Origin: Ramlibacter monticola | Lineage (GTDB): Bacteria; Pseudomonadota; Gammaproteobacteria; Burkholderiales; Burkholderiaceae_C | NCBI RefSeq assembly: GCF_016722785.1 | Contig: NZ_JAEQNE010000004.1 | Coordinates: 372,278-436,277, forward strand | Direction of reading: 5' to 3' | Length of the DNA stretch: 64,000 nucleotides | Shown: in pieces, positions 42,106 through 52,662 of the stretch | How positions within the stretch are numbered: the first letter of the stretch is position 1 | How the letters are laid out: the number at the start of each line of letters is the position of its first letter | Notes under the pieces: model-generated | Database searches by the model: none | The model's input: the letters and a program-made list of their open reading frames with translations, nothing else | Told to the model about the DNA's origin: nothing | Program-made: the position numbers and the translations under genes

Positions 42106-42864
42106 ATGAAAAAACTGATCGTCACCCTGATGCTGGCCCTCGGCGTGGCCGCGGGCGCGCAGGCCTCCGAAGGCGGCGAAGTCGCCTGGGACAAGGCGCC
42201 CAGCCGCACCAACGACCTGCCGGCCCTGCAGAACGGCGCCAAGCTGTTCGTCAACTACTGCCTGAACTGCCACTCGGCGGCCTTCATGCGCTTCAACCGC
42301 CTGCAGGACATCGGCCTGTCCGAGCAGCAGATCAAGGACAACCTGCTGTTCGTGAGCGACAAGGTCGGCGAGACCATGAAGTCGCCGATCGATCCGAAGG
42401 AAGCCAAGGATTGGTTCGGCGCGGTGCCGCCCGACCTGACCCTGATCGCGCGTTCGCGCGCGGGCCACGGCGGCACGGGCGCGGACTACCTGTACACGTA
42501 CATGCGCTCGTTCTACCGCGACGACACGCGTCCCACCGGTTGGAACAACCTGGTGTTCCCCAACGTCGGCATGCCGCACGTCCTGTGGGAACTGCAGGGC
42601 GACCGGGAGCCGCAGCACGAGAAGACCTCGGCCCACGGCCACGAAGTCGAGATCTTCAAGGGCTGGAAACAGCTGACGCCGGGCACCATGACGCCGCAGC
42701 AGTACGACCAGGCCGTCGGCGACCTGGTGGGCTACCTGCAGTGGATGGCCGAGCCGGCGCAAAACCAGCGCGTGCGCGTGGGCGCCTGGGTCATGCTCTT
42801 CCTGGCGCTGATGCTGGTCGTCTTCTGGCGGCTCAACGCGGCGTTCTGGAAAGACGTCAAGTAA
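42106..42864 (+). CDS. petC: Cytochrome c1
   Basis: A 252-residue cytochrome c1. The signal peptide MKKLIVTLMLALGVAAGAQA is cleaved near residue 20. The covalent heme site is CLNCH (Cys52, Cys55, His56). A GMPHVLWE segment probably supplies the axial Met. The C-terminal anchor is VMLFLALMLVVFWRLNAAFW. The ATG at 42106 is five codons inside the longest frame and fits the signal peptide. Confidence 0.96.
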   Translation: MKKLIVTLMLALGVAAGAQASEGGEVAWDKAPSRTNDLPALQNGAKLFVNYCLNCHSAAFMRFNRLQDIGLSEQQIKDNLLFVSDKVGETMKSPIDPKEAKDWFGAVPPDLTLIARSRAGHGGTGADYLYTYMRSFYRDDTRPTGWNNLVFPNVGMPHVLWELQGDREPQHEKTSAHGHEVEIFKGWKQLTPGTMTPQQYDQAVGDLVGYLQWMAEPAQNQRVRVGAWVMLFLALMLVVFWRLNAAFWKDVK

Positions 42865-42911
42865 CGGCGTAAACGCGGTCCGGCCTACGGCCGGACGCGC
42901 GTTCTTCGCGT

Positions 42912-42942
42912 AGAGTGGGCTGCTGTCGCACCCACTCTTTTT
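42912..42942 (+). terminator. Rho-independent terminator after petC
   Basis: AGAGTGGG and CCCACTCT pair around an 11-base loop and are followed by a T run (TTTT then GGTTTT). A second hairpin, GTCCGGCC-TAC-GGCCGGAC, lies just upstream at 42878-42896. The terminator ends petABC 20 bases before the sspA start. Confidence 0.7.
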
Positions 42943-42962
42943 GGTTTTAGAGGACTTTCAAA

Positions 42963-43574
42963 ATGATGGTGCTGTATTCGGGAACCACCTGCCCCTTCTC
43001 CCATCGCTGCCGCTTCGTGCTGTTCGAAAAGGGCATGGATTTCGAGATCCGTGACGTCGACCTGTACAACAAGCCGGAAGACATCAACGTGATGAATCCG
43101 TACGGCCAGGTGCCCATCCTGGTCGAGCGCGACCTCATCCTGTACGAGTCGAACATCATCAACGAGTACATCGACGAGCGCTTCCCGCATCCGCAGCTGA
43201 TGCCCGGGGACCCCGTCGACCGCGCCCGCGTGCGCCTGTTCCTGCTCAATTTCGAGAAGGAACTGTTCGTGCACGTCTCCACGCTCGAATCCCGCGCGGC
43301 CAAGAGCAACGAGAAGGCGCTGGAGAAGGCCCGCTCGCACATCCGCGACCGCCTGACCCAGCTCGCCCCGGTGTTCCTGAAGAACAAGTACATGCTGGGC
43401 GAGAACTTCTCGATGCTGGACGTCGCCATCGCGCCGCTGCTGTGGCGCCTGGACTACTACGGCATCGAGCTGTCCAAGAACGCCGCGCCCCTCCTGAAGT
43501 ACGCCGAGCGCATCTTCTCGCGCCCGGCCTACATCGAGGCGCTGACGCCCTCCGAAAAGGTGATGCGCAAGTAG
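42963..43574 (+). CDS. sspA: Stringent starvation protein A
   Basis: A 203-residue GST-fold protein that binds RNA polymerase. The thioredoxin-like N-domain has MMVLYSGTTCPFSHRCRFVLFEKG and NPYGQVPILVERDLILYESNIINEY. The helical C-domain has LGENFSMLDVAIAPLLWRLDYYGIEL. Stringent starvation and acid-response roles are known from E. coli. It is followed by sspB, as usual. Confidence 0.95.
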   Translation: MMVLYSGTTCPFSHRCRFVLFEKGMDFEIRDVDLYNKPEDINVMNPYGQVPILVERDLILYESNIINEYIDERFPHPQLMPGDPVDRARVRLFLLNFEKELFVHVSTLESRAAKSNEKALEKARSHIRDRLTQLAPVFLKNKYMLGENFSMLDVAIAPLLWRLDYYGIELSKNAAPLLKYAERIFSRPAYIEALTPSEKVMRK

Positions 43575-43609
43575 CGCATACTTGTCGGGCTGAAGTCCTC
43601 GCCCCACGC

Positions 43610-44104
43610 ATGAACGCCCTGGAATCGACCTCCACCCGCCCGTACCTGATCCGGGCCCTGTACGAATGGTGCACCGACAACGGCTTCACGCCGTACGTGG
43701 CGGTGCTGGTCGACGACACGGTGCAGGTGCCGCGCGAGTACGTGAAGAACGGCGAGATCGTCCTGAACATCAGCTACGACGCCACCAGCTCCCTGAAGCT
43801 CGGCAACGAGTTCATCGAGTTCAAGGCCCGCTTCGCCGGCACCGCGCGCGAGATCATGGTCCCGGTCAACCGGGTGATCGCGATCTACGCGCGCGAGAAC
43901 GGCCAGGGCATGGCCTTTCCGGTGCCGGTGCCGGGCGCGCCGCCGGAGGAGACGCGGCCCTCGCCGCTGACCAGCGTGCCCGCGGCCACCGACGCCGAGG
44001 GCAAGGTCGTGCAGCTGGTGACGCCCGAAGGCGGCTCCGCGCCCCCCGAGGAGCCCCCGCGTCCGCCCAGCGGCCCGCGGCCCGCGCTCAAGCGGGTGAA
44101 GTGA
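43610..44104 (+). CDS. sspB: ClpXP protease specificity-enhancing factor SspB
   Basis: A 164-residue adaptor that delivers ssrA-tagged proteins to ClpXP. The folded domain (about 8-105) has RPYLIRALYEWCTDNGFTPY and GEIVLNISYDATSSLKLGN. A Pro-rich flexible tail follows and ends PALKRVK, which matches the ClpX-binding tail found in SspB. It is cotranscribed with sspA. Confidence 0.94.
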   Translation: MNALESTSTRPYLIRALYEWCTDNGFTPYVAVLVDDTVQVPREYVKNGEIVLNISYDATSSLKLGNEFIEFKARFAGTAREIMVPVNRVIAIYARENGQGMAFPVPVPGAPPEETRPSPLTSVPAATDAEGKVVQLVTPEGGSAPPEEPPRPPSGPRPALKRVK

Positions 44105-44126
44105 CGCGCGCCTAGAATTTCGCCAG

Positions 44127-44202
44127 GCCGATTTAGCTCAGTTGGTAGAGCAACTGTCTTGTAAACAGTAGGTCGTCCGTTCGATTCGGACAATCGGCAC
44201 CA
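44127..44202 (+). tRNA. tRNA-Thr (anticodon UGU)
   Basis: A complete 76-base cloverleaf with encoded CCA. The acceptor GCCGATT pairs with AATCGGC. The D arm is TAGCTCAGTTGGTAGAGCA. The anticodon stem ACTGT/ACAGT encloses CTTGTAA, with TGT at 44160-44162. The T arm is GTCCG-TTCGATT-CGGAC. It stands 22 bases after sspB. Confidence 0.96.
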
Positions 44203-44270
44203 GCCACTTTCTCCCCTTCCCGAGACCCGCCGGACGGCCGGCTTGCGCCGCGGGACAGGCGGGCGCCGGG

Positions 44271-44579
44271 TTACGTCTTGTGGCTTCCGAGCTTCAGCCG
44301 GATTGAAGTAACCTGACATCCGCTGCTGTTGAGTCTCGCTTGAAGGACAGGCAACAACTGTCGGAGCTTGGCGGCGGCGGCGCTGCTGTCCACCAGCAGG
44401 CACCAGGAGGTCCCGTCGATGGGGCCGGCGCGCACGGAGGCGCGCAGGGGTGCCGGGATGCACGACTGGACTGCCTTGAGGCGTTCGCCGGACTCGCGCG
44501 CCAATTGCGCGAGCCGCGCCAGCGAAGGCGCTTCCTCGGCGGCCTGGTGCACGGGCACCGGGTGGTGGCGGCGGATCAT
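44271..44579 (-). CDS. dciA: DciA-like (DUF721) replicative helicase loader
   Basis: A 102-residue protein starting MIRRHHPVPVHQAAEEAPSL. The body (RLAQLARESGERLKAV, IDGTSWCLLVDSSAAAAKLRQLLPVLQARL, then a basic end) matches DUF721/DciA, a DnaB-helicase operator in bacteria without DnaC. The start at 44579 is inferred from this fit; a longer open frame (to 44705) would run into the antisense of the M23 gene. DUF721 divergent from an M23 peptidase and near secA is a recurring betaproteobacterial order. Confidence 0.75.
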   Translation of the reverse strand: MIRRHHPVPVHQAAEEAPSLARLAQLARESGERLKAVQSCIPAPLRASVRAGPIDGTSWCLLVDSSAAAAKLRQLLPVLQARLNSSGCQVTSIRLKLGSHKT

Positions 44580-44601
44580 GAAAAACGATGAGGGGGAAGA
44601 A

Positions 44602-45519
44602 GTGCAGTTGATTATCACGGACGCGTGGCTCGCCAGGAGCCGCGCCATCCACCTGAGCGGCACGCGCATGGTCGCGGCATTCCTGGCCGTGTCGCTGGCG
44701 CTCATGCTGATCGCGGCGGCTCTCTACCACTGGGTCTTCCTGAAGGGCGCGCGGGAGCGCTGGCCCGTGATCGGCTCGGTGGTCCGTTTCGTCGTGGCCG
44801 ATGAATTCGAGCAGCGCGATCGCTTCATGCGCGAGAACCTCGACGCCATGGCGAAGCGCCTGGGCGAGATCCAGGCCCGCATGCTGCAGGTCGAGGCGCT
44901 CAGCGAGCGCGTGTCCGGCCTCGCCGGCGTGAATCCGACCGACCTGAAGCTGGCCGCCGCCCGCGGCGGCGCCCTGGTGGAGGGCCGGCCGCTGTCGCTG
45001 GAGGAACTGCAGGCGACACTGAACGACCTGGAGCAGCTCACCGGCGAACGCACCGACCTGCTCACCGTGATGGAATCGCGCCTGATCGACCAGCGCCTGA
45101 AGAAGATGATGGTCCCCACGCAGCAACCGTTGCCCGGCGCCGACATCGGCTCCCGCTTCGGCTGGCGCATCGACCCCTTCACCGGCCGGCAGGCGCTGCA
45201 CACCGGGCTGGACTTCTCGGGCGAGGTCGGCACCCCCATCGTGGCGGCCGCCGGCGGCGTGGTAGTGACGGCCGACACGCATCCGCAGTACGGCAACATG
45301 GTCGAAGTCGACCACGGCAACGACCTGGTCACCCGCTATGCCCACGCCTCCAGGCTGCTGGTGAAGAAGGGCGACCTGGTCAAGCGCGGCCAGCGCCTGG
45401 CCCTGGTGGGCACCACCGGCCGCTCCACCGGCCCGCACCTGCATTTCGAGGTTCTGGTGCAGGGGGTGCCGCAGGATCCGCACCGGTTCCTGCACGCCGC
45501 CCAGGTCGCCGGGCGCTAG
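44602..45519 (+). CDS. M23 family metallopeptidase (LytM domain), membrane anchored
   Basis: A 305-residue protein. It starts MQLIITDAWLARSRAIHLSG at GTG 44602, after a GAGGGGGAAGAA ribosome site, and leaves dciA a separate divergent start. One membrane helix (about 22-46) is followed by a coiled-coil-prone region (about 65-170). The LytM/M23 domain (about 185-290) has zinc motifs HTGLDFSG and HLHFEV. It likely cuts peptidoglycan or activates amidases in the periplasm. A terminator follows. Confidence 0.88.
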   Translation: MQLIITDAWLARSRAIHLSGTRMVAAFLAVSLALMLIAAALYHWVFLKGARERWPVIGSVVRFVVADEFEQRDRFMRENLDAMAKRLGEIQARMLQVEALSERVSGLAGVNPTDLKLAAARGGALVEGRPLSLEELQATLNDLEQLTGERTDLLTVMESRLIDQRLKKMMVPTQQPLPGADIGSRFGWRIDPFTGRQALHTGLDFSGEVGTPIVAAAGGVVVTADTHPQYGNMVEVDHGNDLVTRYAHASRLLVKKGDLVKRGQRLALVGTTGRSTGPHLHFEVLVQGVPQDPHRFLHAAQVAGR

Positions 45520-45556
45520 CCGGTACCCCGGCCCCTCCGGGGCGCAAGAAAGAAAG

Positions 45557-45584
45557 GCCCCGGAAGGCTAAAATCCGGGGCTTT
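45557..45584 (+). terminator. Rho-independent terminator after the M23 gene
   Basis: GCCCCGGA and TCCGGGGC pair around a nine-base loop (AGGCTAAAA), followed by TTT. It lies 37 bases past the M23 stop and about 107 bases before secA. Confidence 0.6.
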
Positions 45585-45691
45585 GGCTGTCGTGCTGCCG
45601 GATTCGGCGCGCGACGGCCCCAAACCTGCTGAACAAAAAAGGACAGCGCCGTCCCTCCCGCGAGCAGCGGGCCGTGACCTCCACCGCGCCC

Positions 45692-48472
<2,781 letters not shown>

Positions 48473-48493
48473 CCGTCCTTCGAGGGGCAGGAA

Positions 48494-48516
48494 AGCCGGG
48501 CGCCGCCCGGCTTTTT
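48494..48516 (+). terminator. Rho-independent terminator after secA
   Basis: AGCCGGGC and GCCCGGCT pair around a three-base loop and run into TTTTT, 22 bases past the secA stop. Confidence 0.8.
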
Positions 48517-48581
48517 CATTGGCGAGCGCAGGCGGCGCAAGTGAATGCGCCGGTTGTCACCCGATGTGGTGAGATCGTGAC

Positions 48582-48613
48582 AAGGCACCCTGTCAGATCT
48601 GACAGGGTGCCTT
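48582..48613. terminator. Perfect 32-bp palindrome, likely terminator of the response-regulator gene
   Basis: AAGGCACCCTGTCAGA is followed immediately by its exact reverse complement. It lies nine bases past the stop of the minus-strand response regulator and faces secA, so it could act as a two-way stem. The centre, TGTCAGATCTGACA, also resembles an operator; that reading is speculative. Confidence 0.5.
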
Positions 48614-48622
48614 CCCTGGAAC

Positions 48623-49600
48623 CTAGTCCTGCACGTGCCGCTTCGCCTGGCGCGCCAGCCAGCGGCTGTAGCTGTTGTCCGGGTCCGGACCGCTGGGGGC
48701 TTCGACGGGGAACAGGGCGCCGACCAGGGCGCCGCCTTCGCCGACCGGCACGGCGGTGACCAGCGCCGGCGGCTGCGTCGAAGACAGGGCCTGACGCAGC
48801 TCGATGTCGGCCAGGCGCAGGCCCTTGCGGATGTCGTCCACGCCGGAGGACGGCACCCCGGCCACTTCAGCCAGTTCGGCCAGGGCGTGCAGGCCCTGCG
48901 GCGTCTCCAGCTGCAGCCAGCCTATCCGGCCGGCCGCGTCCATGCCCAGCACGCCGAAGGGCGCGCCGATCACCACGTGCTCCACCCAGTTGCGGGCGCA
49001 GAAGGCGGCCAGCCAGCTGTCCACGCCCGGCGCGCGCAGCAGGGCGCTCTGTTCCTGCGTCAGCGTGGAGCGCCAGATCTGGGCGTGGCGCGAATGCGAG
49101 GTGAAGAGCAGGTGCTCCACCGCCTCGACCAGGCGGCGCGAGATGTCCTGCGTCTGCTTCGGGATGAACTGGTCGATCAGGCCGCGGTTGAAGGCGCGCA
49201 CGGCCACCTGCTCGTCGGCCTGCCCGGTGAGCAGCACGCGCGTGCCGGGCCAGTCGCCGAGCTCGGAGAGCACCTGCAGGCCGTCCATGCCCGGCATGGA
49301 GAAGTCCACCACGCACACGCGCGAGAGCGCGTAGCGCTCGGTATAGCGCGACCAGTAGGCCAGGATCTGCGGGATCAGGGGCTTGCCCTCGCGCCACAGC
49401 GCGATCAGCTGCTGCTGGTTCCAGGCATCCGCCTCCCAGAACGGCGGCTCCTGCAGCAGGTGGGCGATGCAGTCCGTGGGCCGCAGGAACAGTTTCAGGT
49501 GCCATTGCCGCGGCAGCACCAGTGCCAGCATCTCCAGGTAGTCCGGATCGTCATCCAGGAAGACCACGGTGCCGGGGCGATGGAACAGGGGAAAAGTCAT
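48623..49600 (-). CDS. LqsR-like response regulator
   Basis: A 325-residue receiver protein. The acidic pair is in VVFLDDDPDYLEML (Asp16-18). The phosphoacceptor is Asp99 in VCVVDFSMPGMDGLQVL. Thr125 is in RVLLTGQADE and Lys148 in FIPKQT. Between strand 2 and the Asp strand lies an extra stretch of about 45 residues (LLQEPPFWEADAWNQQQLIA and following) that standard receivers lack but that I associate with regulators next to CqsS/LqsS kinases. The C-terminal half (170-325) contains no HTH and may have a PAS-like fold (APFGVLGMDAAGRIGWLQLE). It is downstream of the kinase, same strand, 27 bases apart. Confidence 0.8.
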   Translation of the reverse strand: MTFPLFHRPGTVVFLDDDPDYLEMLALVLPRQWHLKLFLRPTDCIAHLLQEPPFWEADAWNQQQLIALWREGKPLIPQILAYWSRYTERYALSRVCVVDFSMPGMDGLQVLSELGDWPGTRVLLTGQADEQVAVRAFNRGLIDQFIPKQTQDISRRLVEAVEHLLFTSHSRHAQIWRSTLTQEQSALLRAPGVDSWLAAFCARNWVEHVVIGAPFGVLGMDAAGRIGWLQLETPQGLHALAELAEVAGVPSSGVDDIRKGLRLADIELRQALSSTQPPALVTAVPVGEGGALVGALFPVEAPSGPDPDNSYSRWLARQAKRHVQD

Positions 49601-49627
49601 GAGTGCTTGCGTGGGAGCCGCATTTTG

Positions 49628-50959
49628 CTACGCCACCGGCAGTTCGACCGTGAAGACCGCGCCATGGTGGCGGGCGGACTTCACGCGGATCGTACCCTGT
49701 GCGGCCTGGATCACGCGCTGGCAGAACGCCAGGCCGAGGCCGTGCCCCGTCCCCCGGTCGGTGGAGAAGAAGGGCTGGAAGATGCGGGCCTGCAGTTCGG
49801 GTTCCATGCCGACGCCATTGTCGGTGAAGACGATGCGGCCCCGCGGCCCCTGCGCGCCGATTTCGATCAGCAGGTCCCCGGGCCGGCTGGCCGAGAAGGC
49901 CGCCGCGAGCGAGCGCAGCGCGTTCTTGGTCAGGTTGTCGATCACCTGCGAGAACAGCTTCTGCGAGCCGAGGAAGTGGAAGTCGCTGTACACGCGCACC
50001 ACCACGCACTGCCGCTCGCGCGAGCTGCGGAAGGGGTAGTTGGCGATGGCCCGCTGCACGAGGTCCGCCGCGGACAGGCGCTCGGCGTTCGCCGCCAGCC
50101 GCATGAGGCGCGCGTTGGTCATCTGCATGTCGATCTGGTGGTTCATGTTGCGCACCAGGTTGTTCAGGCGCTCGGCCAGCTGTTCCAGCCGCTCGCGGTT
50201 CTCGCCGCCGTGCTCCGGCGCCTCGCTGCGCAGCGCCTCGCCGATCAGCTGCATCGTCGCCAGCGGCGTGCGCAGCTCGTGGGCGACGATGCCCATCGTG
50301 TCGAGGGTCGAATTGAGCTGCTCGCGGCGCAGGTTGGAGGTGGAGACGCCCAGCACGATGCCCATGAACCAGCAGCAGGCGAGCACCACGCCGTTGACCG
50401 CCTCGACGCCCGGCGCCACCGGCCGCACCTCGGGGCCGAAGTTCGCGAACGCCAGCCAGGCAACCAGCATCCCGGCGGAGGTCCCGACCGTGGCCAGGCG
50501 CCAGTCGGTGAGCTGGTAGTAGACCAGCAGCATCGCGGCCATGCTGGCGAGCCAGACGGGGGAGCCGCTGTTGCAGAAGTACATCCAGGTGAAGAACCAG
50601 GGCAGGGTCAGCCAGAACAGCGCCAGCAGCCCGATCGCGGCCGCGCGGCCGGGCGGGGACCGGGTCGCGGCGCCGATGGCCAGCAGGGCGGCGCCGCAGA
50701 GCGCCATCAGGACGCGCAGGAACAGGTTCTCGTACGGCTGGGGCAGCCAGAAGACCCAGATCAGGTAGGCCAGCGGATGCCCGACCAGGGTGCACGCTCC
50801 CAGGGCGCGGATGCGCCACGGCGAGGGATGCAGGACCGAGTCCGCGATGGGCGCCAGCACCTCCCGCGTCGCCCACTGGCGCATGCGGTAGCGCGCCGTC
50901 TCGAGCACTGCGCGTGCCGGAGCGGGCGTAAAGCTGGGCCGGTGCAGGTCCTCGTTCAT
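49628..50959 (-). CDS. CqsS/LqsS-type sensor histidine kinase
   Basis: A 443-residue membrane kinase. The six-helix sensor (about 48-208) contains HPLAYLIWVFWLPQPYENLF at 61-80, which parallels the GFPAYYFIWEYWFPQSYENL block of Vibrio cholerae CqsS, the receptor for alpha-hydroxyketone CAI-1. The CqsS ligand residues Trp104 and Ser107 align with Trp136 and Ser139; the specificity residue Cys170 aligns with Leu203. The phospho-His is His227 in VAHELRTPL, the N box is NLTKNAL (342-348), and the G boxes are DNGVGM and GTGHGLGLAF. It has no receiver domain. The ATG at 50959 is divergent from the LuxR gene. The alignment is from memory. Confidence 0.85.
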   Translation of the reverse strand: MNEDLHRPSFTPAPARAVLETARYRMRQWATREVLAPIADSVLHPSPWRIRALGACTLVGHPLAYLIWVFWLPQPYENLFLRVLMALCGAALLAIGAATRSPPGRAAAIGLLALFWLTLPWFFTWMYFCNSGSPVWLASMAAMLLVYYQLTDWRLATVGTSAGMLVAWLAFANFGPEVRPVAPGVEAVNGVVLACCWFMGIVLGVSTSNLRREQLNSTLDTMGIVAHELRTPLATMQLIGEALRSEAPEHGGENRERLEQLAERLNNLVRNMNHQIDMQMTNARLMRLAANAERLSAADLVQRAIANYPFRSSRERQCVVVRVYSDFHFLGSQKLFSQVIDNLTKNALRSLAAAFSASRPGDLLIEIGAQGPRGRIVFTDNGVGMEPELQARIFQPFFSTDRGTGHGLGLAFCQRVIQAAQGTIRVKSARHHGAVFTVELPVA

Positions 50960-51016
50960 TGGAGATGGTCCGATGGTGATATTGTCACAGCCCGGCGGTG
51001 CCACGAATGACGATGC

Positions 51017-51685
51017 ATGGGGACCCCTGCTAACTTTGACAGTGTCAGCCTCGACGGCATCCTCAGCGACTGGGTGGCGGCGCTGCGCGCGTTTTCCGTC
51101 GAGGCCGTGGTGGTGCTCGGGCCCGATCCCTTCGGCGGCAACGAGGACCGGCTGGTGGTGGCGGTGCACCCGCCGCTGGTGGCCGAGGCCGCCCAGGCGC
51201 TGGCCGAAAGCCGCGACTTCGGCGCCCGCTGGCGCGATTCCGATGCGCCGCTGGTGGCCTGGCAGACCATCGCCCGCTCCGATCCCCAGGGCACCAGCCG
51301 CTGGCGCCTGCTCTGGATGGCGCACGGCTACCAGACGCTGGTGCGGGTCGAGTTCTCGCTGCCGGCGGGCCGCGCCTTCGAGTGCTTCATGTTCAGCCCG
51401 CGCGAGCTGACCGACCGCGCCGAGGTGGCCCAGCTGGCCTGGTCGGCGCTGAACATCTGGCCGCTGGTGAAGCGCTCCATCGCCGGCGCGCGCTCGATGC
51501 TCAGCCCGCGCGAGCTGGAATGCCTGGAGCTCGCCTTCCGCGGCCTCACGGCCCGGGAGACCTCGCAGGCGCTGCAGTGTTCCGAGCGGACGGTGAACTA
51601 CCACCTGGCCAATGCCATGAACAAGCTGCGCGCGGACAACAAGCTGGCGGCCATCCAGCGCGCCTGCTGGCTCGGTGCGCTGTAG
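51017..51685 (+). CDS. LuxR-family transcriptional regulator
   Basis: A 222-residue protein with an N-terminal ligand-binding-like domain (about 1-145) and a C-terminal GerE/LuxR HTH (about 158-218: LSPRELECLELAFRGLTARE, CSERTVNYHLANAMNKL). The N-domain keeps the WRLLWMAHGYQTLV and GRAFECFMFSP shape of quorum-sensing LuxR proteins, but I cannot confirm acyl-homoserine-lactone residues. No luxI is nearby, so it would be a solo regulator. The ATG at 51017 lacks a clear ribosome site. A TGACA-G-TGTCA palindrome lies at 51037-51047 inside the first codons. It is divergent from the CqsS-like kinase, 57 bases apart. Confidence 0.8.
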   Translation: MGTPANFDSVSLDGILSDWVAALRAFSVEAVVVLGPDPFGGNEDRLVVAVHPPLVAEAAQALAESRDFGARWRDSDAPLVAWQTIARSDPQGTSRWRLLWMAHGYQTLVRVEFSLPAGRAFECFMFSPRELTDRAEVAQLAWSALNIWPLVKRSIAGARSMLSPRELECLELAFRGLTARETSQALQCSERTVNYHLANAMNKLRADNKLAAIQRACWLGAL

Positions 51686-51722
51686 GTCCTGGTAGCTCAT
51701 CCGGGGGTTTATATTGGCGACC

Positions 51723-52649
51723 ATGAGCGACGACGACGACCGCACCGCGTCCCTGATGACGCCCGCCAGGCTGGCGCAGCTGAAAGTCCGGCCCACGCCG
51801 GCGGCGTCCCCCTCGGCGTGGCTGGACCAGCTGGCCGCGGATGCCGGCAGCGGCCACGTCCGGCGCCTGCTGGACCTGCGGCGGCAGCTGGAAACGCAGG
51901 TGGGCGATCCGCAGTACGCGGCCGCCGGGCAGGCGTGCGCGGAGCTCGCCGCCGCGCTGGTCGAACTGGATTTCTCGCTGCTGGCGCCGAAGGGCTGGCT
52001 GGCGCGCGCGACGGGCAAGGGCAAGGAGGCCGCAGCCGCCTTCCGCGGCCAGGCCGCGCGCTGCGGGCGCGCCGGCGATGCGCTGGCGAAGGAAGTGCGC
52101 GCGCTGCAGCAGCGGCTGCAGGCGCAGGCGCCGGCCCTGGAGCGCTCGGTGGTCGAGTGCGAGGTGGAGGCGCGGGCGATCCAGAAGATCATGGACCAGG
52201 GCGCCCGCTGGCTGCAGGACATGCGCAACCAGCTCAAGGCGCGCGGGGCCGAAGGCGGCGACGCCGCCGCCCTGGAGAAGATCGAGGAGGACACGCGCCG
52301 CTGCGAACTGCTGGTGGAGCGCCTGAAGCGCCTGCGCACGGCGGATGCCGCCGCGGTGAAGATGGTGGAGCACTGCAAGGCGGCCGCGCCGCGCCGCGCC
52401 GCGCTGGCCGCTTCGCTGCAGCAGCTGGACGCCGGCTGGAAGGAGGCGAGCCGGCAGCTCGATGCGCTGGCCGAACTGGCGGGAACCCCGCCCGACGCCG
52501 CGAAGCTGGATGCGGCCCGGCAGGGCTTGCGCCGCCTCGGCGAGGCCCTGGGCCAGGGGGCCGCCGACGCGAACGCCCTGCAGTCGCAGGACCAGGCCCT
52601 GGGCCACGAACTCGCCGCCCTGCAGGAGCCGCTGCAGGCGGCCGCATGA
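51723..52649 (+). CDS. Hypothetical helical, coiled-coil protein
   Basis: A 308-residue soluble protein, very rich in Ala, Leu, Arg and Gln and nearly all helical. Several stretches look like coiled coils (about 100-170 and 185-300). There is no signal peptide or membrane segment. [20 protein letters not shown] is a Pro-rich head. Its pattern vaguely recalls TelA-like proteins, but I see no decisive motif and do not assign it. It is 13 bases ahead of coaX and probably cotranscribed. The function is unknown. Confidence 0.7.
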   Translation: MSDDDDRTASLMTPARLAQLKVRPTPAASPSAWLDQLAADAGSGHVRRLLDLRRQLETQVGDPQYAAAGQACAELAAALVELDFSLLAPKGWLARATGKGKEAAAAFRGQAARCGRAGDALAKEVRALQQRLQAQAPALERSVVECEVEARAIQKIMDQGARWLQDMRNQLKARGAEGGDAAALEKIEEDTRRCELLVERLKRLRTADAAAVKMVEHCKAAAPRRAALAASLQQLDAGWKEASRQLDALAELAGTPPDAAKLDAARQGLRRLGEALGQGAADANALQSQDQALGHELAALQEPLQAAA

Positions 52650-52662
52650 GAGTGCCGCGCCC

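Noticed and set aside
44368..44601. An N-terminal extension of the M23 peptidase to 44368 or to the ATG at 44578
   Set aside because: It would be antisense to dciA, adds low-complexity Arg/Ser/Ala sequence and has no ribosome site, whereas GTG 44602 has a strong one and a good membrane-anchor start.
45585..45691. A SecM-like arrest peptide upstream of secA
   Set aside because: No short frame with an arrest-like C-terminus and signal peptide was seen; the stretch is simply a leader after a terminator.
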